DNA from: Branchiostoma floridae
Taxonomy: Eukaryota; Chordata; Leptocardii; Amphioxiformes; Branchiostomatidae
Assembly (NCBI RefSeq): GCF_000003815.2
Contig: NC_049996.1
Coordinates: 9,839,481 to 9,903,480, forward strand
Direction: 5' to 3'
Length of the DNA stretch: 64,000 bases
Both the position numbers and the translations under genes were made by a program. Numbering within the stretch: the stretch's first letter is position 1; the number at the start of each line of letters is the position of its first letter. The notes below the pieces were generated by a model. It worked only from the letters and a program-made list of their open reading frames with translations. It had not been told where the DNA came from and searched no databases. Positions 36,101-47,000 of the stretch are shown here, piece after piece.

Positions 36101-38612
36101 ATTTAGATTTGAAGTTCACAAATGATTTTATGATACAGTTTAAAGTGCCCTTTACTGAACAAAAGAACGGAGAACAAAAGTCTGGGCTGTTCACAAACAA
36201 GCTTATTGCACGTACTACGACAGAATACAGATTTCTTCAACTAGTTCATGGCTCCTCATTTATCGTTTGATAGCTGTGATTTAATGAAAGGTATGCATCT
36301 ATTTGAGTGTTGAAATATCTTCCGTTCTTCCAGCCAACAACTGGTTCCTGGGCTCCTCATCTGAAGAGGACGGTAGTGAGGAGAAGGGCTCAGACAAGGA
36401 CACCGCTGTTGGATTAGGTAAAGATGAACAAATTAGTCATTTCTTTGAGAGATAGGAATATTGCACCTTAAATATTCAACATACTTACCAAATAGATTGA
36501 CGCTAATATCGGCGGTCAAGCTGCTATACTTTGATTTTGTTCAAGTCTGTCTGGCAAAAAAAAAAAAACTGCCATAAGATGTCCAAAATTCGAACCATGT
36601 CTAATAAGACTGTAGTTTGGTAGTTTAGATCAAAAGCATGCTGTGATTTGACAACGTATTCTGACAAGTCATTTTTGTACTTTGTGACTTTTTCCTGTGC
36701 AGGATCAATCATGGATCGGCTGTTTGGGCGTGAAGAAACTGTGAGTGACTGTTCAGAATCAGTATGCGAACATTTGTCTCTGTAAGATGATTATATTTAG
36801 TCGTCAATAGAAGTTTTTAAAAAAAGTTTGGCAAGCCCAATTTTCACACTATTACAAACATAAAACCCTGTGCATTGCAACAATTTTGGTATTACCCTTG
36901 GCATACACTTTGAATCACTGATTGTGATTTATTGTAATATGTGCTATGATGGTGATGTGAAACTGTTTGGTAACTTACCATTTAGTACACAGTGGAGATG
37001 TGACAATCATATTGAACTGAAACAGCACTTTATTGATGTCCAATTCAATGCTGTAATTTCTGCACAACAGGAGGATCCTGCTTTGGCCAACCCTCCTGAC
37101 AAGCCTCATCACAGCTTGCACCGGCGCTCACCTGATGGGCATGATGGGATGCCTCCCAACCATCGTGGGGACACAAATATCCGCAACTGTGACAAAACTC
37201 CCCATCATGGCAGCCCTGGTCATCCTCCCCATCATGCCCCTGAGACTCCTCCCCATCATGCCCCTGGTCATCCTCCCCATCATGCCCCTGAGACTCCTCC
37301 CCATCATGCCCCTGGTCATCCTCCCCATCATGCCCCTGAGACTCCTCTCCATCATGCCCCTGAGACTCCTCTCCATCATGCCCCTGGGAATCCTCCCCAT
37401 CATGCCCCTGGGGATCTTTCCCATCATGCCCCCAACAATCCTCCCCATCATGTCCCTGAAACTCCTCTCCATCATGCCCCTGAGACTCCTCCCCATCATG
37501 CCCCTGAGACTCCTCCCCATCATGCCCCTGAGACTCCTCCCCATCATGCCCCTGAAACTCCTCCCCATCATGCCCCTGAGACTCCTCCCCACCGTGACCA
37601 TGGTCCCTCACAACATCCCAACCCTCCTCCTCAGCATGATCCCGCACTTCACCCAAAACATGAACTAAAGCCCCCACACAATGATCTCAAACACCCTCAG
37701 AAACCAGCCTCTGGCCACCACCCCCCTCCAGCCAAGACACACCATAAAGAATCGAGGAATGAGGAAACGCCGATTGACTGTCATCATAACATGATGTGTC
37801 GTCTGGGAGCATTTGAGACTGGACATGGTAAAGCACTTCTAAAGTTTTATGTTTGGTCACTTTAAAAGCTCTGTTTGTGAAATGTCTAACGTTATAATTC
37901 AACATTTGCTCTCATCAACAAATTTTGACAGGGATCTGATGAAAGTATTGTAATGTTGTTGCTAACAAATTGATGCATATGTCATGTAACTTTCAAATAT
38001 CATAATGAAAGCACTTCATACAGTCTATTCATTATGCTATCACAATATTTCTTCAGTGTGTGTGTGTGTGTGTTGTATGTATGTGTGTGTGTGTTTGTTT
38101 ATGTGAGTCTGTGTGTGTTTGAGAGTCTATCTGTATGTGTGTGTGTGTCTGTATGTATGTATGTTTGTGTCTGTGTGCATGTATATTCCACAAATATACC
38201 AATTCCCAAACCTGGAATAACATCTGTAAACCATGACACATCTGTTCTTCCAGCTGTCATCAACGGCCTGCCAGCTAACCCAGCCGTGCGCCGCCTCCTC
38301 CTGGGTCTGTCCTACGCTTTCATGATCGGGATAGTGGGGTTTTTCATCCTCCAATGCTACTGCTTCTTAAAGAAGACTCCAGAGGATGAGGAAAACAAAG
38401 CGCCGGAATCTGACGGTACTGAAGACAAGAAGGGGCCGCCTGCGACTTTCTGTGTGGAAGCTGAAGGGAATGAGAAGGTTCTACCTGTGACGATTGTGGA
38501 GGCTGGGGACTACGCCGACCCCTGGAGCGATCGTGATGATGTCATCATCAGCCCTGAGGAGCTGAAAGCACTGATGACTAAACTCCAGGAGGAAGAAAGC
38601 AGCAAGGGATAG
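33200..38612 (+). CDS. Predicted two-span membrane protein with trefoil domain and His-Pro repeats
   Basis: Six exons: 33200-33500, 35664-35819, 36334-36417, 36703-36740, 37071-37827, 38254-38612; phases agree, 564 aa. An acidic N-terminus (residues 14-65) is followed by a first hydrophobic span (about 73-97, IAVMVVLKVFGFALFINYIV). A six-Cys P-type trefoil domain follows (about 105-145: RQACG, ERECIDMGCCY, PWCY). A Ser/Glu linker leads to a Pro/His-rich region with 15 HHAPETPP-like octapeptides (encoded at 37230-37589) and a second span (about 460-483, LLLGLSYAFMIGIVGFFILQ). The tail is acidic. Basic residues beside both spans suggest that both termini are cytoplasmic and the trefoil/His loop is outside or lumenal. 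Trefoil domains are usually secreted and mucin-associated. I know of no named family with this architecture. Confidence 0.8.
34630..34667 (+). repeat. Isolated unit of the 39-bp repeat
   Basis: TTGGTGCTGATTGGCTG, then TTTTGAATCGTGAGCCTGTCC, is a diverged single copy of the array unit found 400 bp downstream in the same intron. Confidence 0.75.
35035..35200 (+). repeat. 39-bp tandem repeat, about 4.2 copies
   Basis: Units start at 35035, 35074, 35113, 35152 and (partial) 35191. Each reads TTGGTGCTGATTGGCTGGTT followed by TGAATTTTGGGACCTGTCC with few differences. Most units contain ATTGG, an inverted CCAAT box. Open frames on both strands through this array reflect the 39-bp (13-codon) period and are not genes. 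It lies in intron 1 of the trefoil gene. Confidence 0.95.
35404..35602. mobile_element. MITE family A, copy 2
   Basis: The left end is TTAGTTCACCTTTATCCG with AACCTATATCCGC; the right end is AACGGATAAAGGTGAACAAG. The centre (AGTCGACGGA, CAAAATATTGCAGTTTGAAA) is akin to copy 1. It ends about 60 bp before the trefoil exon acceptor. Confidence 0.8.
37230..37589 (+). repeat. 24-bp coding minisatellite, 15 units
   Basis: The unit is CATCATGCCCCTGAGACTCC plus TCCC, read as HHAPETPP. Variants give HHAPGHPP, HHAPGNPP, HHAPGDLS, HHAPNNPP and HHVPETPL. Units 11-15 are nearly identical, indicating recent array growth. Because the period is a multiple of three, other frames and the opposite strand also stay open (such as minus 37045-37677); these are shadows. 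Confidence 0.97.
38056..38180 (+). repeat. (TG)n-rich microsatellite
   Basis: Interrupted TG/TATG/TTTG tract in the last intron of the trefoil gene. The frame that appears to extend the last exon upstream (from 38034) runs through this tract and is not coding; the exon begins after CAG at 38251-38253. Confidence 0.9.
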
Positions 38613-41078
38613 AGGCCTGGAAACAGCAACCCCAAAATGCTGAAAATCCCATATCAGATGACATGGAAACACTTTGCATGTGACATTAGTTACTAAATGC
38701 TTTTAAAGCAACTGAAAGTCCAGGCTTATGTTGTTACATATTTTCTCTTCTAAAGAAATTATTCAAGTTCAAAGGTAGATCTAAGTGAAACTAATATTAA
38801 CACATTATCCTTAAAGTTTATGATTTTGAAATGTATAAAATCTGCACTTAGCTGTGATGAAAGGTTTCATTTTGTTAACCTAAGAGTATCATATTATAGA
38901 ATGGAAGTTTTTAATGGCACAATAAGTTGTCAGGCTCTTAGCCAACAAGGTTTAAATCTTCATCTTTTCAAACCTGCTGATATTACAATAACTTGAACAT
39001 TAATATACAAGCAACAAAGAACAACAATCTGACAACACTTGGCACTTCACAAAGACTTGTATTCAAATTTTCACAAAATACATTTCACATCAATACAGAT
39101 ATATGTTACTAGTAACATCTAGGGGGTTAAGAAAATACTGATAACCATGATCACAGATCTAGGAATATGCAATAAACACATTGCTACATACAAAGTAATT
39201 CTTGTATCTTTTTCCACAAAGTGGTTCAACAAATTTTAGGATTTTCCTCGTGATCATTCTGGCGATAGGTACTTTGTTTCGACTGAAGGAAAATTTACAT
39301 TGCCTGTGGCTATCCAACTGGTGTATGGCACACATTTGTTCTGTATTAGGGTCTCTGACAAAAACAAAAAATTTAGCTTGGACAGAGTAATGTTGTCTGC
39401 TATATCCTAGCCTGGTCTGATTGCAGCAGGACCAGAAATGTCCCTCTCAAACCTTTAAAGACTGGTTTCCCTGGTGAACAAACCACGCTAACGTTAGTTC
39501 ACCTTTATCCGTGGGTTAACCTATATCCAAAGTATTACATGAAACGGGTATTTACGTTTAAAATGCCAAAATGCTGTATTTTGAAAATATTGCCCATTTG
39601 ATATCCATCCCCTGACATACTCTGTTACAATACCTTATAAAGAACGGATATAGGTCACCCCGTGAATAAAGGTGAACTAGCGTTACACGTACAGTGGAAG
39701 TAAGTTTAAAAACACTCCTTCCCAAATTTCCTGTCTGATTATTACAATCTTCTATCCCATCCATACATAGACTAGTTGGTCCCGTAAATTCACAAACTTC
39801 TTTGATACAAAAATATACAGCCTAAAATTAGATCACATACACAGGAACATGTAGTGCACTTATTGATATAGACACAGAGTGGGTTACAGGCACACACTGG
39901 ACACTTCATACTCAGTCTATATTCTATGGTCTCCCATATATGGGATAATGTCTTGAACAATACCCCTTAAAATGACAGGTAACATTTAGGATTTTTGACA
40001 AGAGATTGCCATTGTGACGATTGTCTACTACATATAGATTTACCCAAGGGGTTTTCATATTGATAATTATGTGCAAATATTGCACATTACATTTAATGCA
40101 AATTAATAGTACACAGTCACCTTTTTCAATTTCCAATACATAAGAAAACACTTTAAGATTCGACATTCAAGATTTCAGAACTGATAAAAAAGATCTATTT
40201 GATTTTGATAATGAATATTAGATGTTGCATTAAATAATCGTGAGAAATTCAATGTACACGTTGTATCGCCAGGCCAACATAAGTCAACGTTGTGATCTTA
40301 AAGAAGACCAAAGACATTTTTTGCTTGTCAATGATAACATGATTGTACATGTAACTTTAACTTATAAGCTACCACAGTCCCTGACCCTCAAGATGGGGAT
40401 GGAACAAGGTGAAGATGATATAACATTTAGTCACCAAATTTGGCAACACTTCAACTCCAAATGTAGGTTAAAATCACAATTTCCATTTGTAGGATGAGTG
40501 TCATTTTTGCTTTAGCCCTGTATCACTGTACATGTATCTATGGACAGTATGCAACAATATTTTTCATGGCTATGTACCACACTTTTGACAACACTGACAT
40601 GTTAAAGTTCCACATAAAGAGCATAATCAAACCTTACATTTCAACTACATCACTGGAAAATACACACTTACAGTCTACAGGTTATGATATACATTGTACA
40701 TGCATAACTCATCACTGGACATAACATATAAGACAAAAACATACAATCTAAAAGCATCATGGCATTCCACATTAGACAATACAAAAGTTCTGCATTTCAC
40801 TTGCAATAAATATTCCAGGCCTTTCTGTGGTTGTTCATTATTTTAAGCTATTAAAGATATTACACTTTTTCTCTATATTTCATATGTTAGATATTACTTG
40901 CAAAACTTCCCAAGAAATGGCAGGTTACATTTAAGAATTTTGACAAAAGATTGCCTTTGTGACGATATAATTTCAGCCCAATCATCATTCAGCCCAAACA
41001 TTTTGAAAATCAAAATTTTAATGTTGCTTGGTAATTAGAATGTCAAGTGGTTTCAAAATCCCCACACAGGGTTCACCT
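38613..41078. other. Tail-to-tail intergenic region
   Basis: It holds the 3' UTR of the trefoil gene, with AATAAA at 39171-39176, then a MITE copy (39490-39685). From there to 41078 it is AT-rich DNA that probably includes the PRMT2 3' UTR. Two related stretches, with GACAGGTAACATTTAGGATT near 39977 and GGCAGGTTACATTTAAGAATT near 40919 each followed by TTTTGACAA-AGATTGCC, suggest a loose duplication. No coding exon seen. Confidence 0.5.
39490..39685. mobile_element. MITE family A, copy 3
   Basis: The left end reads ACGTTAGTTCACCTTTATCC and the right end AATAAAGGTGAACTAGCGTT, an inverted pair. The inner arms CCTATATCC and GGATATAGG match copies 1 and 2. Confidence 0.8.
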
Positions 41079-44000
41079 TCATCTCCATAGTAAGAACTGT
41101 TTCTGCTTCTGGGTCCCCTGAAACAGAAAGAAGAGCAACAGACACAGTGATTACATTGTTAGTAAATAATAGGCAGGACTGCCAAGCTGTTCTTCTCCCT
41201 CAATTAATCATGCCAACTTTCTGTCTGGTACAGAAGAACAAATTTTCTAGTTTGTTTCTGAGGAAAAGTTAACAAGTACAAAATAATGTAAGGTACATTT
41301 GTATACTGTTTGGGATTTCATTTTTTCAAAACTTAATGTTCTCAACAACAATTAGTTTGGCATGGCAAATGGCACATTTCTGGAATCAAGAAGTTGTTTT
41401 CCATTGTTAAATGTCTTTTGAAGCTTATGATGATATACGTTCATGATTGTCATGAATTTCAGTTGTTTTTTTTAAATACATGTACCGACAAGTAAACTTC
41501 CATCCTAGAACGGAAGGATGGGCCTAAAGACAGCCTCTGTAATTAGTAAAACCACAATGCAAAACATTTCCTGATTGTATTCAAGATGTTGACGAAACAC
41601 CTACCCATCTAACTCCAGCCTTGAGCACCTCCCATGTAAACATGACCCTGAGGTGTCGCCTCCACTCCGGGTTCCTCTTGATGAGGATGCTGCCCACGAT
41701 GCTGTCCCCCTCCTCCACTGCAGTGGGCTGGTCCATCATGAACAGGTCCTGCTTCCAGTGAGTCATCCTGACAACAAGGAAAATTATCATTTTTTAGGGA
41801 TGGATGAAAAAGTCGCTAATCTACATTGAGCAAAGCCATATAGGCTGATGCTTGTGGCGTGCATGTGCCAGCTTTGTATGGAGCTACATTAACATGTACA
41901 ACAAGCAACATTACATCAATGGATGATATTATGTGCATACATGGTTTATTGGAGGGAATCCCCTGGTGTGTGAGAGTATGTGTGTGTGTGTGTTTGTGTG
42001 TGTGCGTGTGTGTGTTTGTGTGTGTGCGTGTGTATGTGTTTGTGTGTGTGTGCATTGTATGTTCTTTTTCCATGGTACAATATAGCTTGGCTGTAAGCCC
42101 TCTAGTAAAGGTAGTGAAGATGGCGATCATGAAATAGCTTTGTAATATGTTCCACTCTGTACATAGGTTAAAATTAGTCACATTTTATAAGCATACACCT
42201 TATCTAATTTTTCCTCTAAGACTATATGTTCTACTGTTGGATATCTTGGTCTTAACGTACTCATGCTCAGGTCCAGTGTTTAACACCACCGGTGGCTCTG
42301 AGGAGGGAAACCCTCCAAAGTCTACACTGAACCAGGAAGCAAAGCCATGGAAGGTTCCCTCTCTTGTCACTTGGAACTCAAATTCCTGGGTGATCTCCTG
42401 AAAAATATAGTAAATTCTTTATTGGCCAATACATGTCATGTGAAAACAAAATTGGTAAAATCTTCAGTCTTAATTCTGTTACAGCATATAACAGACAATA
42501 GCATCTTGATTGTCAATTACTGTCGTATTGAGGTCACTTGAGTGGCGCCAAATGGCAGCTCACTCCAGACCCTTGTGATTCAGCTGCTAAGCTGAGGTCA
42601 GGGTAGACATAGAAAAAAAAGTACCTCCAGCTCCTCCACCCTGAATCTCTTCATGTCCATGACTAACACAGTTTCCCACTCTGCCAGACAGTCCTGAAGA
42701 TCCAGCTCATGGTTAAAGACAGGGCGGCCAAAGAACTCCTTCTTAGCTGATGGACTGTAAAAAACAAGAAAGATAAAGTTACATGTCTTTGTTAACATGT
42801 TAACATCCATTACTACAATACCGCCACTAATCATAATACCGCCAAATAAGTTGAGCAATGAATTCAAGGAGATCTCATCATCATCTACAGCAACAGCATT
42901 TTCCAAGGTATGCACACTTCAGATACCTAATAAGTATGTGTTCAGCACATTTTTCAAAGGCTTCAATAATGATGCACTCATCAGGACAACCAGGTCAAAG
43001 ACAACGAGTTCCTTGCCAGAATAGCCAATAGTATATATTCCTCAATACAATATCTATTTTCCTCAATGAATTATCCCAACATCATTCCAGGAACTTACAG
43101 GAACTTACATGAGTGGTGAGAAGTCAAACCCGTACTGGTCTTCCCAGCAAGCAATTTTCTCATCGTACTGCTTCTGAGCGCGACAGGGCACGAGGTAGAG
43201 CTTGGCGTGGGACGGCCACATCACCCCGCCTCGGGCCAGGAACTTGTCTCTCGCTATCAGCACGGATTCCACCATGAGTTCAAACTACAGCATAGGATTA
43301 TGAAAAAAATGAGATGTGTTGGTAGTAATCATAGAACAACTTTCTTCTAACCAGGGCTGTAGCCAGCCAGAAAACATTTTCCGTCCCCTCGATTTTGAAT
43401 GGCTTTGGTGAAGCATTCCTAGGGGGGTCTGGGGGTATGCTCTCAAGGAAAATTTTGAAATATAGACCCTTTGGAACACTATTTCCTGCATTTTGAGGGT
43501 TAAATTTTGCTCACAGAGGACAGAATGGGCAAAATTTTTTCCGTCCCTTGATGCAAAATTCTGTCAAAGGACGGAAGGACAGGTGCTGGCTACAACCCTG
43601 CTTCCAACACAAAAGTAATAAATACGGATCAAATCTTCAGAACATAAACTTGGTGTAGTGCAGTTTGACAAATGGCTGTTTATGGTGCTAAGATGCTGGG
43701 TTATGTATGGCCCTTCTGAGGCTGTGTGGGTGATAATCTATCATGCACAGTATTGGAAGATGATGCCCACCACTCATCTTCCACCACTTTTCAACTTCCC
43801 AGCCTAAGTCTGATACCCATATTACGGTCATGTAAAGTGCCTTTCCCAATAGCAAAACATGTAGTCTGGAATGCCAGGAATTAAGACCAAGACCTCTCAA
43901 TCTTGTGTCTGTTAGCCTCTAAGCCACACGCCCCAGTGACCCCACATGTATGTGTCAAGATGAGTTATGTACCAGGAGAAGTGTGCCCATCCACTCAGAA

Positions 44001-47000
44001 ATGATGAGGTCGACCTTCTCAGGCAGAGTTATGTTCTCCACTCGGTCGTGAACGACCTTCACCACATCCCAGTACCCGTTATACAGCATCAGTTTCTTTG
44101 CCTTGTCTGCCATTCGACTGGCCTCCACCGCATAGATCTACAGTACAACAAGGAAAAACAACAAGGAAAGTCAATAGGACTGCAGACTTCTCAGACATTA
44201 TTGTAACAAATGTAAGGGAAAGAATAATTTAAAAAGCAATCACTGAGAAGATTTTTTTCATACATCAAACTCACTTCTAATCAATGAACGGCACTTTATC
44301 TGTCAATAGGCTTGTTACCTTTTTTGGCTGTGCAAATTGTGCACAGAACAGACTAAGGCCGCCCAGACCACAGCAAAGCTCCTTTAGCTTATTCTTCAGC
44401 AGTCAAAGATGAGAAAAAAGAAAGATAAGAAGGAAGGAAGGAAGAAACAAGAAGCACATGTAAATTGAGGCAGTGCAGTGGCGAGGCAAGAGGGTGGGCA
44501 TAGTTTAGGGAATTGATTAGGGAAATGTTAATCAGCATTTGAAGTAAGTTTGCCAATCAGCGTTAAGTATCTAGAAGCCGATGAGAAAAAAAGGCATTAT
44601 GATACGAGATATTATACAGAACAAAATGTTTCATTTTCATGGTCACCATAGCTTTATGTTTCTTCCTATAACTCTTAACAACAGTAAGCCTCACAGAGAT
44701 CAAAACGCATGTACGGTGACAGAAATTCTAGGTAATATGTCAAAGGTAAAGCGTAAAGGCCCCGAAAATAAAAACAAAACCCGTCTGGATATAGTTATGC
44801 AAATTGAAACAATGGTCGAGACAAGGACTGTTTTCTCTTTTGGGGACTTTACCTTTGACCTAGAATTCCTGTCACAGCACATGGGTTCTGATCTCTGTTA
44901 GAGGGCTTACAACAGGACTCGTAACTATAGATTATTGTAAGAATAAACAGAAGACACTGCAACCTTATTTGGTCTTCCATATCTTGCACAGAAGAGACTG
45001 AGGATACCAGTTCCACAGCCCAGGTCCATGATGACCTTGTCCTTCAGGAATTCCGCGTTCTTCTCGATGGCCGTCCTGTAGGCCAGAGTCCGTGGCTTGT
45101 CATTCAGCATCTCCAACTGAAGTTTCTACAGTTCAAAGTATTTTATTTAGATAGTGCTTACAAAAGACATTCTGAACCAAGTACTAAAAGACTATTATTA
45201 TAATAGTTCCCCTTATAAGATAATCTAATTCTAACTTAGAATAAGTAATTCACTAAATGAGGAGCCATTCACTGATAGACAATAAGATGGTACACTAGCA
45301 GGGATAAAGAATTTTGAAAATTGTTGTTTTGATAATCCAATAAAACGTAGTAGATCTAGATCTAATATCTAGAAACAATTACAAACCATAAAAAAAAATT
45401 CTATCTGTAATGAACAGGAGATAATCTTTTAATGGAATATGCTGCATTAAGTTTAGCTTACAATCTATGACATTTCTATTCAAGCATCTATGTCATCTTT
45501 CACTAGATATAACCTTCATCTTGCTAATCATATAATATAGCCATTTGTACCAGTTACGGGCTTAGGCAGCAAGGTTAAAAATAATCCTCAGTTCCTCACC
45601 AAAGAAGAGTAGGAGCCAAAGTACTCATCGTCTTGCCAAAGTTCACTTTCCAGTTCCTCCAAGGTCTTAGGGCTGACATGATTGACAGGTATGTAACCAT
45701 AGCAACCATTATGCTCAGCCCACCACCACTCTTCATTGTTTTTAGAGATGACATGGATTTGGTCCCCTCTCTTAAAACTCAGCTGGATGAGAAAAATAAG
45801 AAAAAAATTACATACAGTCAAACCTGTCTATAGCGGCCACTCAAGGGACTGGTCAAAATTGGCCACTATAGAGAGGTGGCCACTATAGAGAATATGCTAA
45901 TTAATTGACCACAAGCAATAAGTTACACATGGTTTTAGTACCCACTGATCTTTATTCACATAATACAGTACTGTACATGTACTGCAATGATTTTACACTA
46001 TATGTATTAAGAAAACAAAAGCTATAAAAAGTTTTAAATGTTCTACAGTTGATATTGTCTGAAGAGACCGTTATCGTCATATTTCTTTGATCTTTCGTCT
46101 TGTATCCTTTGATACTTCGCCGTCCGTGTGTTCCCTCCCGCGTTCACACGTCAGGTTCGCCCATTATTATGCTAATGTGGTACTCACAAGAAAAGTCTCG
46201 TCATTTTAGACTTATCTCTTAATAAATGTAAGAATAAAATCCACCATAGTCTGAAGTTCATATCATTTTGTCTTTGTAACAATTCATTTAGAAAGTTTTT
46301 GTGATAAAAATTAACCTAAGCGATAGTGTATTAGAACGTAACTTTAACGCAATTTACCTCTGTAATATTGGTGTCGTCTATTGACCTTATAAGTTATATG
46401 ACCTCGCTTGTCGGCGGGTATGGGTAGCGCCAGTTTACGAAGTTTTGTTTTGAAAATAAATCAAAGAGGTTTTAAATCCGGCATAGGGTGACGATACGGC
46501 AGCTGTATATGGCCGAACGCGTGCCGAAACATAGATCAGCGGTCCGCGTGGCCGTAATCGGCAGTGTTTTTGTACCTGCGGGACCGGAAATCGTGTGGCC
46601 GTGGCCGCGTTGGACAGGTGGCCGCTAAGCCTATTTCTTAATCATTACGAATCCAAGGGACCGACAAAAAGTGGCCACTATGGGCAGGTGGCCGTTATGC
46701 AAAGGTGGCCGCTAATACAGGTTTGACTGTATTTACATACATGTCCCAAATGTCTTGACTTCATGTTGTCTGATCAGTACCAAGGACAGGGATCATAGTA
46801 AAAAAAAGATTTTCATTCAAATTGTATTGTTGATTCAATTCGAGGAAATATTCCTTGCCAATTGTTAATTAACAAATTGAATGAATTATCCACCTCCCTA
46901 TCCAAAGTCTGTTTCAAAATATTATTCATTCGTATCATAAAAAAAGAGCTACAATCATTTTCAATACCTACCTGGTTATCATCCAGTGCAGTAAAGCTGT

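Noticed and set aside
37045-37677. Long minus-strand open frame (about 210 codons) rich in GHDGEE repeats, and long plus-strand frames in other phases over the same array
   Set aside because: They arise from the 24-bp period of the HHAPETPP minisatellite, which keeps all frames open. The sense frame alone fits flanking splice sites and continues into conserved-looking exons.
38034-38253. N-terminal extension of the last trefoil-gene exon through the TG tract
   Set aside because: Low-complexity translation of a microsatellite; a clear acceptor at 38251-38253 restores the phase from the previous exon.
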